Shown here one piece after another: positions 53,972 through 63,731 of a stretch of DNA of 64,000 nucleotides; positions within the stretch are counted from its first letter, which is position 1, and every line of letters begins with the position of its first letter. The notes under the pieces are model-generated. The model saw only the letters and a list, made by a program, of their open reading frames with translations. It did no database searches and was not told where the DNA came from. A program made the position numbers and the translations under genes. The stretch is from Brucella cytisi (lineage in GTDB: Bacteria > Pseudomonadota > Alphaproteobacteria > Rhizobiales > Rhizobiaceae), in assembly GCA_012103075.1 (NCBI GenBank), contig JAAVLQ010000002.1, forward strand, positions 1 to 64,000, in the 5' to 3' direction.

Positions 53972-54885
53972 ATGACACTCATCTTCGAGCAACTTTTGAA
54001 TGGCCTTCTCTACGGCGTCATGTTGTTCCTTCTGGCAGCAGGGCTGACGCTGATCTTCGGGATCATGGGCGTCATCAACCTCGCTCATGGCTCGCTCTAC
54101 ATGATCGGCGCTTTCATCGGCACATGGGTGGCCGTGCAGACCGGGAATTTCTGGTTAGGCCTGCCTGCAGCAATTCTGGCCGCGACGATTGCCGGTATCG
54201 TGATCGAGCTTGGCGTCATGCGAAAGCTTTACCAGCGCGATCATCTGGATCAGGTATTGGCGACTTTCTCGCTCATTCTGATTTTCAATGAGCTGACTGT
54301 GCTGATCTTTGGCCGTCAGCCGATTTTCACGCAGTTGCCCCCATCGCTCTCGCAGCCGATCGAACTGTTTTCAGGCCTGAGCTATCCGCCGTTCCGGCTG
54401 CTCATCATTGTGGCTGGCCTGCTGGTTGCCGGTGGTCTTTATCTGCTCATCAACCGCACCCGCATCGGCATGCTGGTCCGGGCAGGGTCGACCAACCGCG
54501 ATATGGTCCGCGCACTGGGCGTGGATATCCGTCTGCTCTATACGCTAGTCTTTGCGCTCGGTGCGGCTTTTGCGGGCCTTGCCGGTTTCATGACCGGGCC
54601 GATCCTTGCCGTTCAGGTCGGCATGGGCGAGCAAATTCTGCTTGCCACCTTCGTCGTCGTGGTTATCGGCGGCGTCGGCTCGATCAAGGGGCCTTCATTG
54701 CGGGAATTTCGCTCGGTATCATCGATACCTGTCTGCGCGCCTTTCTGCCTTCCATTCTGCGCCATTTCATGGCCGGGGCCGAGGCTGACGCGCTTGGCGT
54801 GGGTATCGCCTCAATGGGCATCTATCTGTTGATGGCTATTGTTCTTCTGTTCCGCCCGAGAGGCCTCTTTCCGGTGGGAGCCTGA
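53972..54885 (+). CDS. LIV-type ABC permease LivH, frameshifted
   Basis: Branched-chain-type permease, about 304 residues, eight membrane segments expected. It starts MTLIFEQLLNGLLYGVMLF, with the conserved GVINLAHGSLYMIGA and a coupling loop GMLVRAGSTNRDMVRALGVD. A lost G near 54695 (GSIKGAFIAG expected) shifts the C-terminus; in the true frame it ends FRPRGLFPVGA with TGA at 54883. Confidence 0.9.
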
Positions 54886-54888
54886 ATC

Positions 54889-55889
54889 ATGTCATATCGT
54901 ATTCTGTTTGTTTTCCTCGGCTGCGCGGCGCTTGCACTTTTCCCCTTCGGGGCCGAAGCGCTGGGGCAGACGGCTGCATCCAGCCTTGTCGCCCGGATCA
55001 TGATCTATGCCATAGCCGCGGCCAGTCTCAATCTGATCCTCGGCTATGGCGGGATGGTTTCCTTCGGTCATGCCGCTTTCTTCGGGATCGGCTCCTATGT
55101 CGTGGGTATCCTTTATTTCCACCACGCCGAAGAGACGCTGCTTTTCGGTTTCATCCCGGGCTCCGACCAGTTTCTGATTACGGTTCCGGCGGCGATGTTG
55201 GTGGCAGGTCTTGCAGCGCTGGTCATCGGTGCGCTGGCACTGCGCACTTCGGGCGTGCAGTTCATCATGATTACGCTCGCCTTCGCCCAGATGCTGTTCT
55301 TCCTCTTCGTTTCGCTCAAAACCTATGGCGGCGAAGACGGTATCATCGTGCGGCGGGCAAATAATCTTTTCGGCCTAAGCCTGCGTGACAAGACGACGAT
55401 GTATTACGTCATCCTCGTTTCGATGATCCTGTATTTCGCTTTCCTCTGGCGGGTCGTGCATTCGTCCTATGGCGCGGTGCTTTCCGGCATTCGTCAGAGC
55501 GAGCGGCGCATGACGGCGATGGGGATCGAAACCTATCGCTACAAGCTCTACGGCTTTGTCCTTGCCGGAATGGGCGCTGGTCTGGCTGGTGCGCTTCTCA
55601 CCATCTTCATGCGTTTTGCAAGCCCGGATACGCTGCATTGGACCAAATCGGGTGAGTTGATGGTTATGGTCATTCTGGGGGCGTCGGCACGTTCTTCGGT
55701 CCCATCTGGGGGCGGCCGCGTTCCTGATCCTGCAGACCTATCTCGCCTCCTCGGACGGAGCATTGGCAGCTTGCCATGGGGATCATTCTGCTCGTCGTGG
55801 TTTTGGGAACCAAGGGCGGCATTGTCGGCGGCTGGCGCGCGCTTTGCCGTCCGTTTCGCAAAGACCGCAAGATGGAGGTGCCCGCATGA
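54889..55889 (+). CDS. LIV-type ABC permease LivM, frameshifted
   Basis: Second permease, about 333 residues. It starts at 54889, with the conserved LNLILGYGGMVSFGHAAFFG, and LRTSGVQFIMITLAFAQ in the next segment. Indels near 55678 and around 55740 disturb the C-terminal part, where ILQTYLAS, LLVVVLGTKGGIVGGWRALC and KMEVPA are recognisable. The stop shares ATGA with livG. Confidence 0.88.
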
Positions 55890-56640
55890 CTGCGATATTG
55901 CAGGTCCGCGATCTGGTGAAGCGTTTTGCCGGTCTGGTCGCGACGGATCATGTGACGCTCGACGTCACGGAAGGGCATATCCATGCCCTGATCGGCCCGA
56001 ACGGAGCAGGCAAGTCCACGCTCATCAACCAGCTTTGCGGTGAGCTGGCACCCACATCGGGCACGATCAGCTTGATGGGTGAAGACATCACAAATCTACC
56101 CGCAGCAACGCGTGTCGAGCGCGGATTGGGACGCACTTTCCAGATATCGACGCTTTTGAACGATATGAGTGTGCGCCAGAACATCGCGATGGCGGTGCAG
56201 GCGCGCGAGGGGCACAATTTCCGGATTCTCGACAGTCTGAAAGGCCGCAGTGCAATCTGGCGTGAAGTTGATGCAATCCTTGCCGGAAGCCGTCTGGCCA
56301 ATCACCCGGGAAGCTTGCAGGCGATCTGTCGAGCGGTGGGCGCAAGCAGCTGGAACTGCTCATGGCGCTGGCCGGAAAGCCGAAGCTTCTGCTCCTAGAT
56401 GAGCCGATGGCGGGTCTCGGCCATGTCGAAAGCCGTGAAATGATCGAGCTTTTGCAGGGGCTGCGCGGCAAGGTCTCTATGCTGCTCGTCGAGCATGACA
56501 TGGAGGCGGTGTTTGCGCTCGCTGACCGCATATCGGTGCTTGTTTATGGCCGCGTCATTCTCACGGGTACGGTGGAAGACATTCGGGCAAGCGAAGCTGT
56601 GCGGGAAGCCTATCTCGGCGGGGAGGAGGAACTGTGCTGA
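55886..56640 (+). CDS. LIV-type ABC ATPase LivG, frameshifted
   Basis: First cytoplasmic ATPase, about 251 residues. Walker A is [13 protein letters not shown] near residue 36, and LGRTFQIS is the Q-loop. The frame breaks near 56310, within the segment leading to the signature (LSSGGRKQLELLMAL expected). The C-terminal half has Walker B KLLLLDEPMAGL and the H-loop LLVEHDME. It overlaps livF by seven bases. Confidence 0.9.
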
Positions 56641-57335
56641 AAATCGATGGACTTCAGGCCGCCTATGGCCATTCTCAGGTATTGTTCGATGTCTCGCTGG
56701 AAGTGAATGAGGGCGAATTGGTTACTCTCATGGGCCGCAACGGCATGGGCAAGACCACCACCATACGCACATTGATGGGGCTGCTCGCTCCGAAAGGGGG
56801 ACAGGTCCAGATCGCGGGGCGCGACACGACCAGCTACAGCCCCGAAAAAAGTGGCGCGTCTGGGCGTCGGTCTTGTGCCGGAGGGCCGGCAGATTTTCCC
56901 AACGTTGACCGTTCGGGAAAATCTGGTCGCAACCGCATCCAACCGCTGCAAGCGACAGTCGCCATGGGATCTTGGCAAGATATATGCGCTTTTCCCGCGT
57001 ATGCAGGAGCGGGCGGATCAGACGGCGGGCACGCTTTCAGGCGGCGAACAGCAGATGCTGGCCATCGGGCGTGCATTGATGACGAACCCGCATCTTCTGA
57101 TCCTCGATGAAGCGACGGAAGGGCTTGCTCCGGTCATCCGCACGGAAATCTGGCACTGCATCATGCAATTGCGCGAAATGGGCCAGTCGATACTCCTGAT
57201 CGACAAGAATATCGCGGTTTTGAAGAAGTTGGCGGATCGCCATTATATTGTCGAGAAAGGCCGGACGGTCTGGCGCGGGACGAGTGCCGATCTCGAACGT
57301 GACCGCGACCGGTGCATGCATATGTGGGTATCTGA
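56634..57335 (+). CDS. LIV-type ABC ATPase LivF, frameshifted
   Basis: Second cytoplasmic ATPase, about 234 residues. It starts at 56634 (GTG or the near ATG context, MLKIDGLQAAYGHS). Walker A is GRNGMGKTTTIR. An extra A in an A-run near 56848 shifts the frame before VARLGVGLVPEGRQIF. The signature is LSGGEQQMLAIGRAL. A lost G near 57310 lets the frame run into the next gene; the true end is DRVHAYVGI with TGA at 57333. Confidence 0.9.
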
Positions 57336-58126
57336 GACAATCGTCCTCGTTGGATGGGGCGCTATCGGCAAGCGGGTTGCGGGCCTTCTCGCTGAGCGGA
57401 AAAGTCCCGTAAGGATCGGCGCGGTGGCGGTGCGTGACCGGTCGGCATCCCGTGACGGACTGCCTGCGGGTGCCGTGCTCATCGAAGATCCTGCCGAGCT
57501 TGCTGCCACCGGCGCAAGTCTTGTCGTGGAGGCAGCAGGTCGCCCCAGCGTCTTGCCATGGGGGCAGGCGGCGCTTTCCGCCGGAATGGATTTTGCGGTT
57601 TCATCAACATCGGCTTTCGTTGACGATGCCTTGTTTCGAAGACTGAAGGACGCGGCTGCGGCCAGCGGTGCGAAACTGATTATTCCACCGGCGCCCGGGT
57701 GGCATCGATGCGCTTTCGGCTGCAAGCCGTCTTTCGATTGAAAGTGTCGAGCATCGCATCATCAAGCCTGCGAAAGCATGGGCGGGAACGCAGGCCGCCC
57801 AACTGGTGCCGCTTGACGAAATCAGTGAGGCCACGGTCTTCTTCACGGATACGGCACGCAACGCTGCGGATGCATTTCCGCAAAATGCCAACGCCGCGGT
57901 GATTACGTCACTCGCAGGGATTGGTCTTGATCGCACCCGCGTCACATTGGTTGCGGACCCGGCAGCACGTCTCAACATGCATGAGATCATTGCCGAAGGT
58001 GATTTCGGTCGGATGCATCTGCGTTTTGAAAACGGTCCGCTTGCAACCAACCCAAAGTCGTCCGAAATGACCGCGCTCAACCTTGTGCGTTCGATCGAGA
58101 ACCGTGTCGCCACGACGGTTATCTGA
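57322..58126 (+). CDS. Aspartate dehydrogenase-like (NadX family) oxidoreductase, frameshifted
   Basis: NAD(P)-dependent dehydrogenase of the L-aspartate dehydrogenase/homoserine dehydrogenase-like family, about 268 residues. The start is ATG 57322, within the end of livF. The Rossmann motif VLVGWGAIGKRV lies at the N-terminus. An indel near 57697 interrupts the IIPPGALGGIDALSAA stretch, and the C-terminal domain ends with SSEMTALNLVRSIENRV. It might reduce or release amino groups in the pathway of its operon; a NAD-precursor role is an alternative. Confidence 0.82.
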
Positions 58127-58141
58127 CACACTTGCTTAACG

Positions 58142-58167
58142 AAAGGCCCCTAGTAGCGGGGCTTTTT
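58142..58167 (+). terminator. Terminator between convergent genes
   Basis: AAAGGCCCC and GGGGCTTTT form a stem with a 7-base loop and T-run (one G-T pair), 15 bases after the aspartate-dehydrogenase-like stop and just before the convergent binding-protein gene. Confidence 0.8.
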
Positions 58168-58180
58168 CTATTCGGAAGCC

Positions 58181-59367
58181 TTATTCCCCATCCATCTTGC
58201 ATTGTGCGGCATAGATATCGCCATGCGCGGTCAGGACTTTCTTCTCGGTCTTCAGATAGGATTTGCCGTTGGTACCTTCGGCTACGCCGAGCGCATACCA
58301 ATCCTGAACGGGATGCTGGTTCGGTCCGAGTTTGAATTCTCCGCGCACGGAAGGAATTTGTGCGGCAAGCAGCGCCTTGCGGAATGTCTTGGCATCGATC
58401 TCTTCACCCGAGACGCCAGCAAGTCCGGCACCCATCATCAGCGCAGCATCGTAACCTTGTGCGGCATAATAGGTGATCGGGCGATCCCCGAATTTTGCTT
58501 TCCGGGCGGCAACGAATTTCTTGTTTTCCGCATTGTCGAAATCGTCGTTCCAGTGGCTGGTTACCCGTACGCCGTCGGCTGCTTTTCCGACAACATTGAC
58601 GATCACCTGATCGAGCGATGCCGGATGAACGACCATCGGGATTTCCTTCAGCAGACCTGACTGCTGATATTGCTGCAGAAACGCAATGCCCATGCCGCCG
58701 GGCTCGAATTCATAGACCATCGCTGGCTTTGCAGCGCGTATCTGCGCGATTTCAGCAGCAAAATCCGTCTGGTCCATCTGGGTATAGACTTCGCCAACGA
58801 TCTTGCCCTTGTAGAAGCGCTTGAACGCATCCATCGTCTCACGGCCTGCCTGATAGTTCGGTGCGATCAAGAATGCCGAAGGATAATCCATTGATTGCGC
58901 CAGCGCGCCAGCACTTTCTCCCCGGCTGTCATCCTGCGGGAGCTGACGAAATAGTTCGGATGGCATTCCTTACCTGCAAATTCAGCAGAGGCGGTGTTGG
59001 GGCTGATATAGATGCCGCCTTCATCGAGAATATCTGGAAGAGCCGCACCCGCGACATTGGCGAAGACCATGCCGGTAAAGAGTTTTATGCCCTGTTCGGA
59101 CAACATGGCTTCAGCAATCTGCTTGGCATTGCCCGGCTTGAGGCCGTCATCCTCGACTTTAAGCGCGACCGGCTTGCCTCCCAGTTCGCCGCCATTCTGA
59201 TCGATTGCGAGCTGGAAACCGTCCCGAATGTCCTGCCCGAGATAACCGGCAGGGCCAGACAAGGTGGTGATCATGCCGATGGTGACGGGTTCCTTGGCGA
59301 AGGCCACGACAGTCCCGGCCAGAGATAGACAAAGTGCCGAAGCACCAAGCAGTGAAAGCTTGAGCAT
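58181..59367 (-). CDS. LIV-type ABC binding protein 2, frameshifted
   Basis: Paralogue of the protein at 52738, about 395 residues. It starts at 59367 (MLKLSLLGASALCLSLAG) and has a signal peptide. MITTLSGPAGYLGQDIRDG, LFTGMVFANVAGAALPDI and NYFVSSRRM match the first copy residue by residue in large part. An indel near 58920 splits the frame, and IAPNYQAGRETMDAF follows. It has no permease or ATPase of its own, so it probably shares the LivHMGF complex and widens its ligand range. Confidence 0.88.
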
Positions 59368-59556
59368 GAAAGTTCCTCTCTTGATTGCCCTTCACGACCT
59401 TTTCTCTGTCCCGCGCTTGAAAACGCTGTCTCGGACAGGAGGTCTTGCCGGTCATTTCATGCTGAAACTTGAAGCCCGTAAACTGAACACTCTTCGCACT
59501 GCTATGAGGCTCAGGAATATCAGAACGACGTGTTGAGGGTGGGAAGGAGCTTGTCT

Positions 59557-60475
59557 TCAGCTTGTCCGGGCAATTTCCCGAAGCACCTGAATGAACAGGT
59601 CTGCCGTGGCGGAACGGTTGCTTTCAGGAAGGGTGGTGATCCCCAGAAAGCCGGAAGTCGCACCAAGCTGGACCGGCAGGATGGCAAGCTGGTCCAACGC
59701 TTCTTCAATCCGCGCCACTTGCGCGGGCATGACGCAAATATAATCCGCCTGCAAGAGCAATCCCCTATTGATGAGCGGTGAGACGGATTCGACGGATTGC
59801 GCGGGCGGCGGAACGCCTTCCTCGCGGAATGTGCGATCGATCTGAAGGCGGAGATTGGTCTCCTTGGGCGGCAAGATCCAGTCCCACTCGATCAGATCAT
59901 GAAGGCGAAGTGCGGGGCGCAGTGTCAATGGATGGTCGCGGCGCACAACGACGACGGCGTTATCCGGAATCAGGACCTCCTGAACCAGATTGACCGGTTC
60001 ATGCCGCTCGGAAAGGCGGCCTATCACCATGTCGAGTTCCCCGCCCGCAATGCTGGCATCAAGACATCATCCGTTCCTGTCACGACCTTGACCACGATGC
60101 GGCGATTGTCGCGCCGGACTTTGGCGATGGCTCTGGGAAGCAGGTCGGCAGATGCAGACAGCAAGGTTCCGATGGCCAGCCGTCCGCCAGTGCCGTCGCG
60201 CAGATCCGCAAGATTCTGCTCGGCCACCATCAGATGGGCAAGGAGACGTCTGGCATCCGTGGTCAGTTGCATGCCCGCATGGGTTGGGATCACCCCCTGT
60301 TTGTACGCGTGAAAAGCCGCAATCCGGTCAAGGCTTCGATTTCCTGCAATGCCTTGGTGACTGCAGATTGGGTAACGTTCAAGCGATCGGCAGCACGCGC
60401 GATGCTGCGCTCCTCCTCGATCGCATCGATGATGCGGATATACCGGATCGTCAGATGGTTGGTGAGCAATGCCAT
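59557..60475 (-). CDS. LysR-family regulator 2, frameshifted
   Basis: LTTR of about 306 residues. It starts at 60475 (MALLTNHLTIRYIRIIDA) with helix-turn-helix SIARAADRLNVTQSAVTKAL. Indels near 60295 and 60045 break the frame, between which runs GMQLTTDARRLLAHL. It is divergent from the FAD monooxygenase gene across an intergenic region with a perfect LTTR dyad, so it should control the monooxygenase-dioxygenase-hydrolase triad. The 189 bases after it (59368-59556) hold nothing recognisable. Confidence 0.87.
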
Positions 60476-60502
60476 ATCGCCTCCTCAAGGATATGTCTGC
60501 CC

Positions 60503-60529
60503 ACAGATATTCTATTTCCTCATATCTGT
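60503..60529. promoter_or_regulatory. LysR-type operator (T-N11-A dyad)
   Basis: ACAGATAT and ATATCTGT form a perfect 8-bp dyad with exactly 11 bases between, the classical T-N11-A layout of LTTR recognition sites. A degenerate further half-site ATATGTCTG lies at 60491-60499. It sits midway between the divergent starts at 60475 and 60604. Confidence 0.8.
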
Positions 60530-60603
60530 CGCGGTCAGAATTCACTTTCCTTTGTCGGCAGGACTTGGAAATCTCTTTTCGAAATGGGTTGAGGAGAATT
60601 GGA

Positions 60604-61737
60604 ATGACGAAACGTCACGCGGAGATCGCTGGCGCAGGCATTGCGGGGCTGGCTTCTGCCACAGCGCTCGCTCAACGCGGATGGAGCGTACGGGTGCATG
60701 AGCGTTCGCCCAATCTGCGCACATTCGGCGCCGGGATTTATATCTGGAGCAATGGCCTGCATGTGCTCAAGGCCCTCGGCGCTTATGACGAGGCCGTGAT
60801 TGGCGCTCATGAGGGACCGGAGTTCCATACGCGCGATCACCGCAATGAAACGATGGAAGAGATTCCAATCAATGGCAACGGACCAGCACGCCTTATAACA
60901 ATCCTGCGCGAGACATTGCTGACGGCATTGCTCAACGCTGCGCGTCGCGCTGGTGTTGAAGTTGTTACCGGCGCGGAAGCTGTCGGGGCAACACCGGAAG
61001 GAGAATTGCTGCTGGCCGATGGTAAGCGCCTTGCCGCCGATCTGGTCATCGGGGCGGATGGCATCAATTCCAAGGTCAGGGATTCGCTCGATCTCATGAT
61101 GTACCGCAAGCCGCTTGGCTACGGTGCCGTGCGCATGATGATAAAGCGTGATAGCGCAGACGCTCCCGTTGAAGATTTGCCGCGCTATATCGAGCATTTT
61201 TCCGGCTCGCGCCGTATTCTTTATACCCCCGCCAGCGAGACCGATCTCTATATAGCGCTCTGTGCATCGGTCGATGACGAAGTGGCCTATCGCACACCGG
61301 TCGACACTGCGCTCTGGACCGAAAGTTTCCCGCATCTTGCATCTTTGATCGCTCGTTTCGGCGATGCGGGGCGGTGGGATGCATTCGAAGTCCTGAAGCT
61401 GAAATCATGGAGCAAGGGCCGGGCGGCAATCCTCGGTGATGGCGCTCATGCGATGCCACCTTATCTCGGGCAAGGCGGTGGTTGCGCTCTGATGAATGCG
61501 CTCGGACTGGCTGTTGTACTGGACGAACATGCGGATGTGAGCGAAGCGCTGGCCGCCCGGGAGGCGCGCGAACGCCCGCTGACCGAACACACGCAGGATA
61601 CCGCGGAGCGACTGGGCGACATGAATTACTGGCCCGACGATGTGCGCTCGCAAGTGCTGAAAATTACCGGAAAATGCGCTCCGCTTGGTGCGGAACGCAT
61701 GAAGACCGCTTTACATGTTCCAACAGGCGCAGCCTGA
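60604..61737 (+). CDS. FAD-dependent aromatic (N-heterocycle) monooxygenase
   Basis: Intact 377-residue group A flavoprotein hydroxylase. The FAD fold AGAGIAGLASATALAQRG lies at the N-terminus, FGAGIYIWSNGLHVL follows, DLVIGADGINSKVR is the DG motif and ILGDGAHAMPPYLGQGGG the GD motif. As I recall the families, it is closest to 2-methyl-3-hydroxypyridine-5-carboxylate oxygenase, 6-hydroxynicotinate and 4-oxoquinoline hydroxylases. An AGGAG site precedes ATG 60604. It heads the triad with the Hod-like dioxygenase and the hydrolase; a hydroxylation preceding ring opening is inferred. Confidence 0.87.
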   Translation: MTKRHAEIAGAGIAGLASATALAQRGWSVRVHERSPNLRTFGAGIYIWSNGLHVLKALGAYDEAVIGAHEGPEFHTRDHRNETMEEIPINGNGPARLITILRETLLTALLNAARRAGVEVVTGAEAVGATPEGELLLADGKRLAADLVIGADGINSKVRDSLDLMMYRKPLGYGAVRMMIKRDSADAPVEDLPRYIEHFSGSRRILYTPASETDLYIALCASVDDEVAYRTPVDTALWTESFPHLASLIARFGDAGRWDAFEVLKLKSWSKGRAAILGDGAHAMPPYLGQGGGCALMNALGLAVVLDEHADVSEALAAREARERPLTEHTQDTAERLGDMNYWPDDVRSQVLKITGKCAPLGAERMKTALHVPTGAA

Positions 61738-61760
61738 AACGCCGGATGATGGAGATTTCT

Positions 61761-62546
61761 ATGAATTCGATGAAAATTGGCAACAATGTTTTTCCTCGAT
61801 GAAACCGGAAGCGGTCCGGCCCTCGTGCTGCTTTCTGGATGGTGCGGGATCACCGCCTGTTCAAGACACTGGTGCCGGAACTGGCGAAAGATCATCGCGT
61901 CATCCGCTTCGATTGGCGCGGTCACGGTGAATACCGCGGTCATGACGGCGACTTCGACATCAACCAGCAAGCCGATGATCTTGTCGCTTTCGTCGACGCG
62001 CTGGAGCTTGAGACTTTTCTTCCCGTTTCGACTTCCCATGGTGGCTGGGCCAATATTGAAGTCACCGATCGGCTAGGATCAAGCCGCGTGCCGAAATCGG
62101 TTGTTATCGACTGGATCATGAACCAGCCGAACGAAACCTTCTTCGAACTGATCGACGGTATTCAGGATCGGCAGGTCTGGGAGAATGGTCGTGCGGGCTT
62201 CTTCGATTACTGGATCGGCGACACAAAGAACGCCGATATCGTCAATCATGTGAACAACGAGATGGCGGGCTATTCTTACGAAATGTGGGCCCGCTCCGGG
62301 CGGGAAATCGGCAAAGCCTATCGCAAATGGGGCAGCCCCATGCAGCGCATGGCGGCCATGGCCGAAAACCGTCCAATCACCCATATCTATTCGCAGCCAT
62401 TCGAGCCGGAATATACGCAGGCACAGGTGGATTTTGCGGCTCGCAATCCGTGGTTCCAGCCTAAGAAGCTTCCCGGCACGACCCACTTTCCGACGCTTGA
62501 ACAGCCTGCGAATGTGGCCAACGTCATCAGCGTGTTCAACGCATGA
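61761..62546 (+). CDS. Cofactor-free Hod-type 2,4-dioxygenase (alpha/beta-hydrolase fold), frameshifted
   Basis: Homologue of 1H-3-hydroxy-4-oxoquinaldine 2,4-dioxygenase, which opens the quinolone ring without metal or flavin, releasing CO and an N-acylanthranilate. About 262 residues. It starts at 61761 (MNSMKIGNN) behind GGAG. Indels lie near 61790 (T-run) and 61840. Family-wide stretches are GWCRDHRLFKTLVPEL, DWRGHGEY, ETFLPVSTSHGGW with the nucleophile-elbow Ser, VIDWIM with the acidic residue, FFDYWIG, HIYSQPFEPEY and the base His in GTTHFPT. The His before the elbow Ser in Hod is Thr here and the GWCHDH His is Arg, so substrate range may differ. Confidence 0.85.
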
Positions 62547-63424
62547 TAACGCTCACTGAAGAAGCAGGTTTCGACCCTGCCCGTCTTGATCGCGATTACA
62601 ATGCCAAGGCCACGGTTTCACCGGAAGCCTTTGCCGCCGAAATGGTGCGCTATCGCGAGGCAAGTATCGCGCCCCGGGCTGATTGGGGCCGGCATTTCGA
62701 CGTGGTCTATGACGAAGAAAGCGGACAGCGGATCGATATTTTCGGCCCGTCTTCGCGGAGTGGACTGTGCCCGGTTTTCGTGTTTGTTCACGGCGGTTAC
62801 TGGCGCGCTCTGTCCAAGGAAGATTCTGCCATGATGGCGGGAATGCTCGCGGCCGAAGGTATTGCGACCGTTGTCGTTGACTATTGTCTGGCGCCGGAAG
62901 TCTCCCTTGCGGAAATTACGCGGGAGGTGCGTGCTGCTCTCGCCTTTGTCTGGCATCACGGACGGGAATATGGTCTCGATCCGGACCGGATATCGGTTGG
63001 GGAGTTCGGCAGGTGGTCATCTTGCTGGTGCGCTTCTTGCAGAAGGCTGGCAGCACGATTTCGGTTTGCCGAAGGATGTTGTGAAGTTTGCCATGCCGGT
63101 TAGCGGGCTTTTCGAGCTTGCGCCACTGGCGGCAACTTTCCCACAGGAGTGGCTGAATCTTCGTCCTGCCGATGTCGATCAGCTCAGCCCGATCCGTCAC
63201 ATTCCCGTGCGTGGCTGTCCGATTACGGTGGCGTGGGCAGAGCACGAAGCAGACGGCTTCAAGCGCCAGTCGTGCGCCTATGCCGAAAGCTGGGCTGCGG
63301 CAGGTGGAGAGGCAAAACCATCGAGGTAGCAAACCGGAACCATTACAATATTCTGATGGACTGGCGTTTGCCTGAAACCGAGATGTCGCAGGCCTTGCTA
63401 ACCGGTATTCGCAACATCGGTTAG
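62543..63424 (+). CDS. Alpha/beta hydrolase, kynurenine formamidase/N-acylanthranilate amidase-like, frameshifted
   Basis: About 293 residues of the HSL/BD-FAE-type hydrolase family, which includes arylformamidases. The ATGA overlap with the Hod-like gene shows translational coupling. It has oxyanion motif VFVHGGYWRALSKED, then nucleophile region GSSAGGHLAGALL, interrupted by an indel near 63005. The His-containing end NRNHYNILMDW follows a second indel in an A-run near 63318. It probably hydrolyses the N-acyl or N-formyl anthranilate released by the dioxygenase. Its TAG stop lies within a repeat element. Confidence 0.82.
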
Positions 63425-63519
63425 AGCGCATCCCGAAAAGGGTGAAACGGTTTTCGGGATGCGCGTTAAATCAAAAAGCTGGGGCGTCGGTCTGATTCAA
63501 TCAGATCGAAACGCGCTCT
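63423..63519. repeat. 97-bp palindromic element, copy B
   Basis: It starts AGAGCGCATCCCGAAAA and closes the first hairpin with TTTTCGGGATGC; CTGATTCAATCAGA and the end GCGCTCT follow. It has the same length and layout as copy A at 42537-42633. Its first bases form the stop codon of the hydrolase gene. From 63520 to 63731 there is AT-rich DNA with no gene. Confidence 0.8.
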
Positions 63520-63731
63520 GATAGGCTTCAAAGAAACATTGTACGACCGCGTGGCGATGCGCGGCTAGTGGTTTCGCGCGGGTACGACTTGCGAGCCTTA
63601 TACTAATTCATGTGATTATTATCATGGATATATGGTTTTAACGTGAATTGTCGCATGAATTAAAACATCCCATTCTGACTGTAACGATGATCTGGGCGTG
63701 GCCCGAATTTTTAGATTGCAAAGGCTTTCTG

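Noticed and set aside
56851..57741. ABC ATPase fused to an aspartate-dehydrogenase-like domain
   Set aside because: A lost G near 57310 removes the LivF stop; the alternative frame ends normally (HAYVGI) at 57335, so two genes are present.
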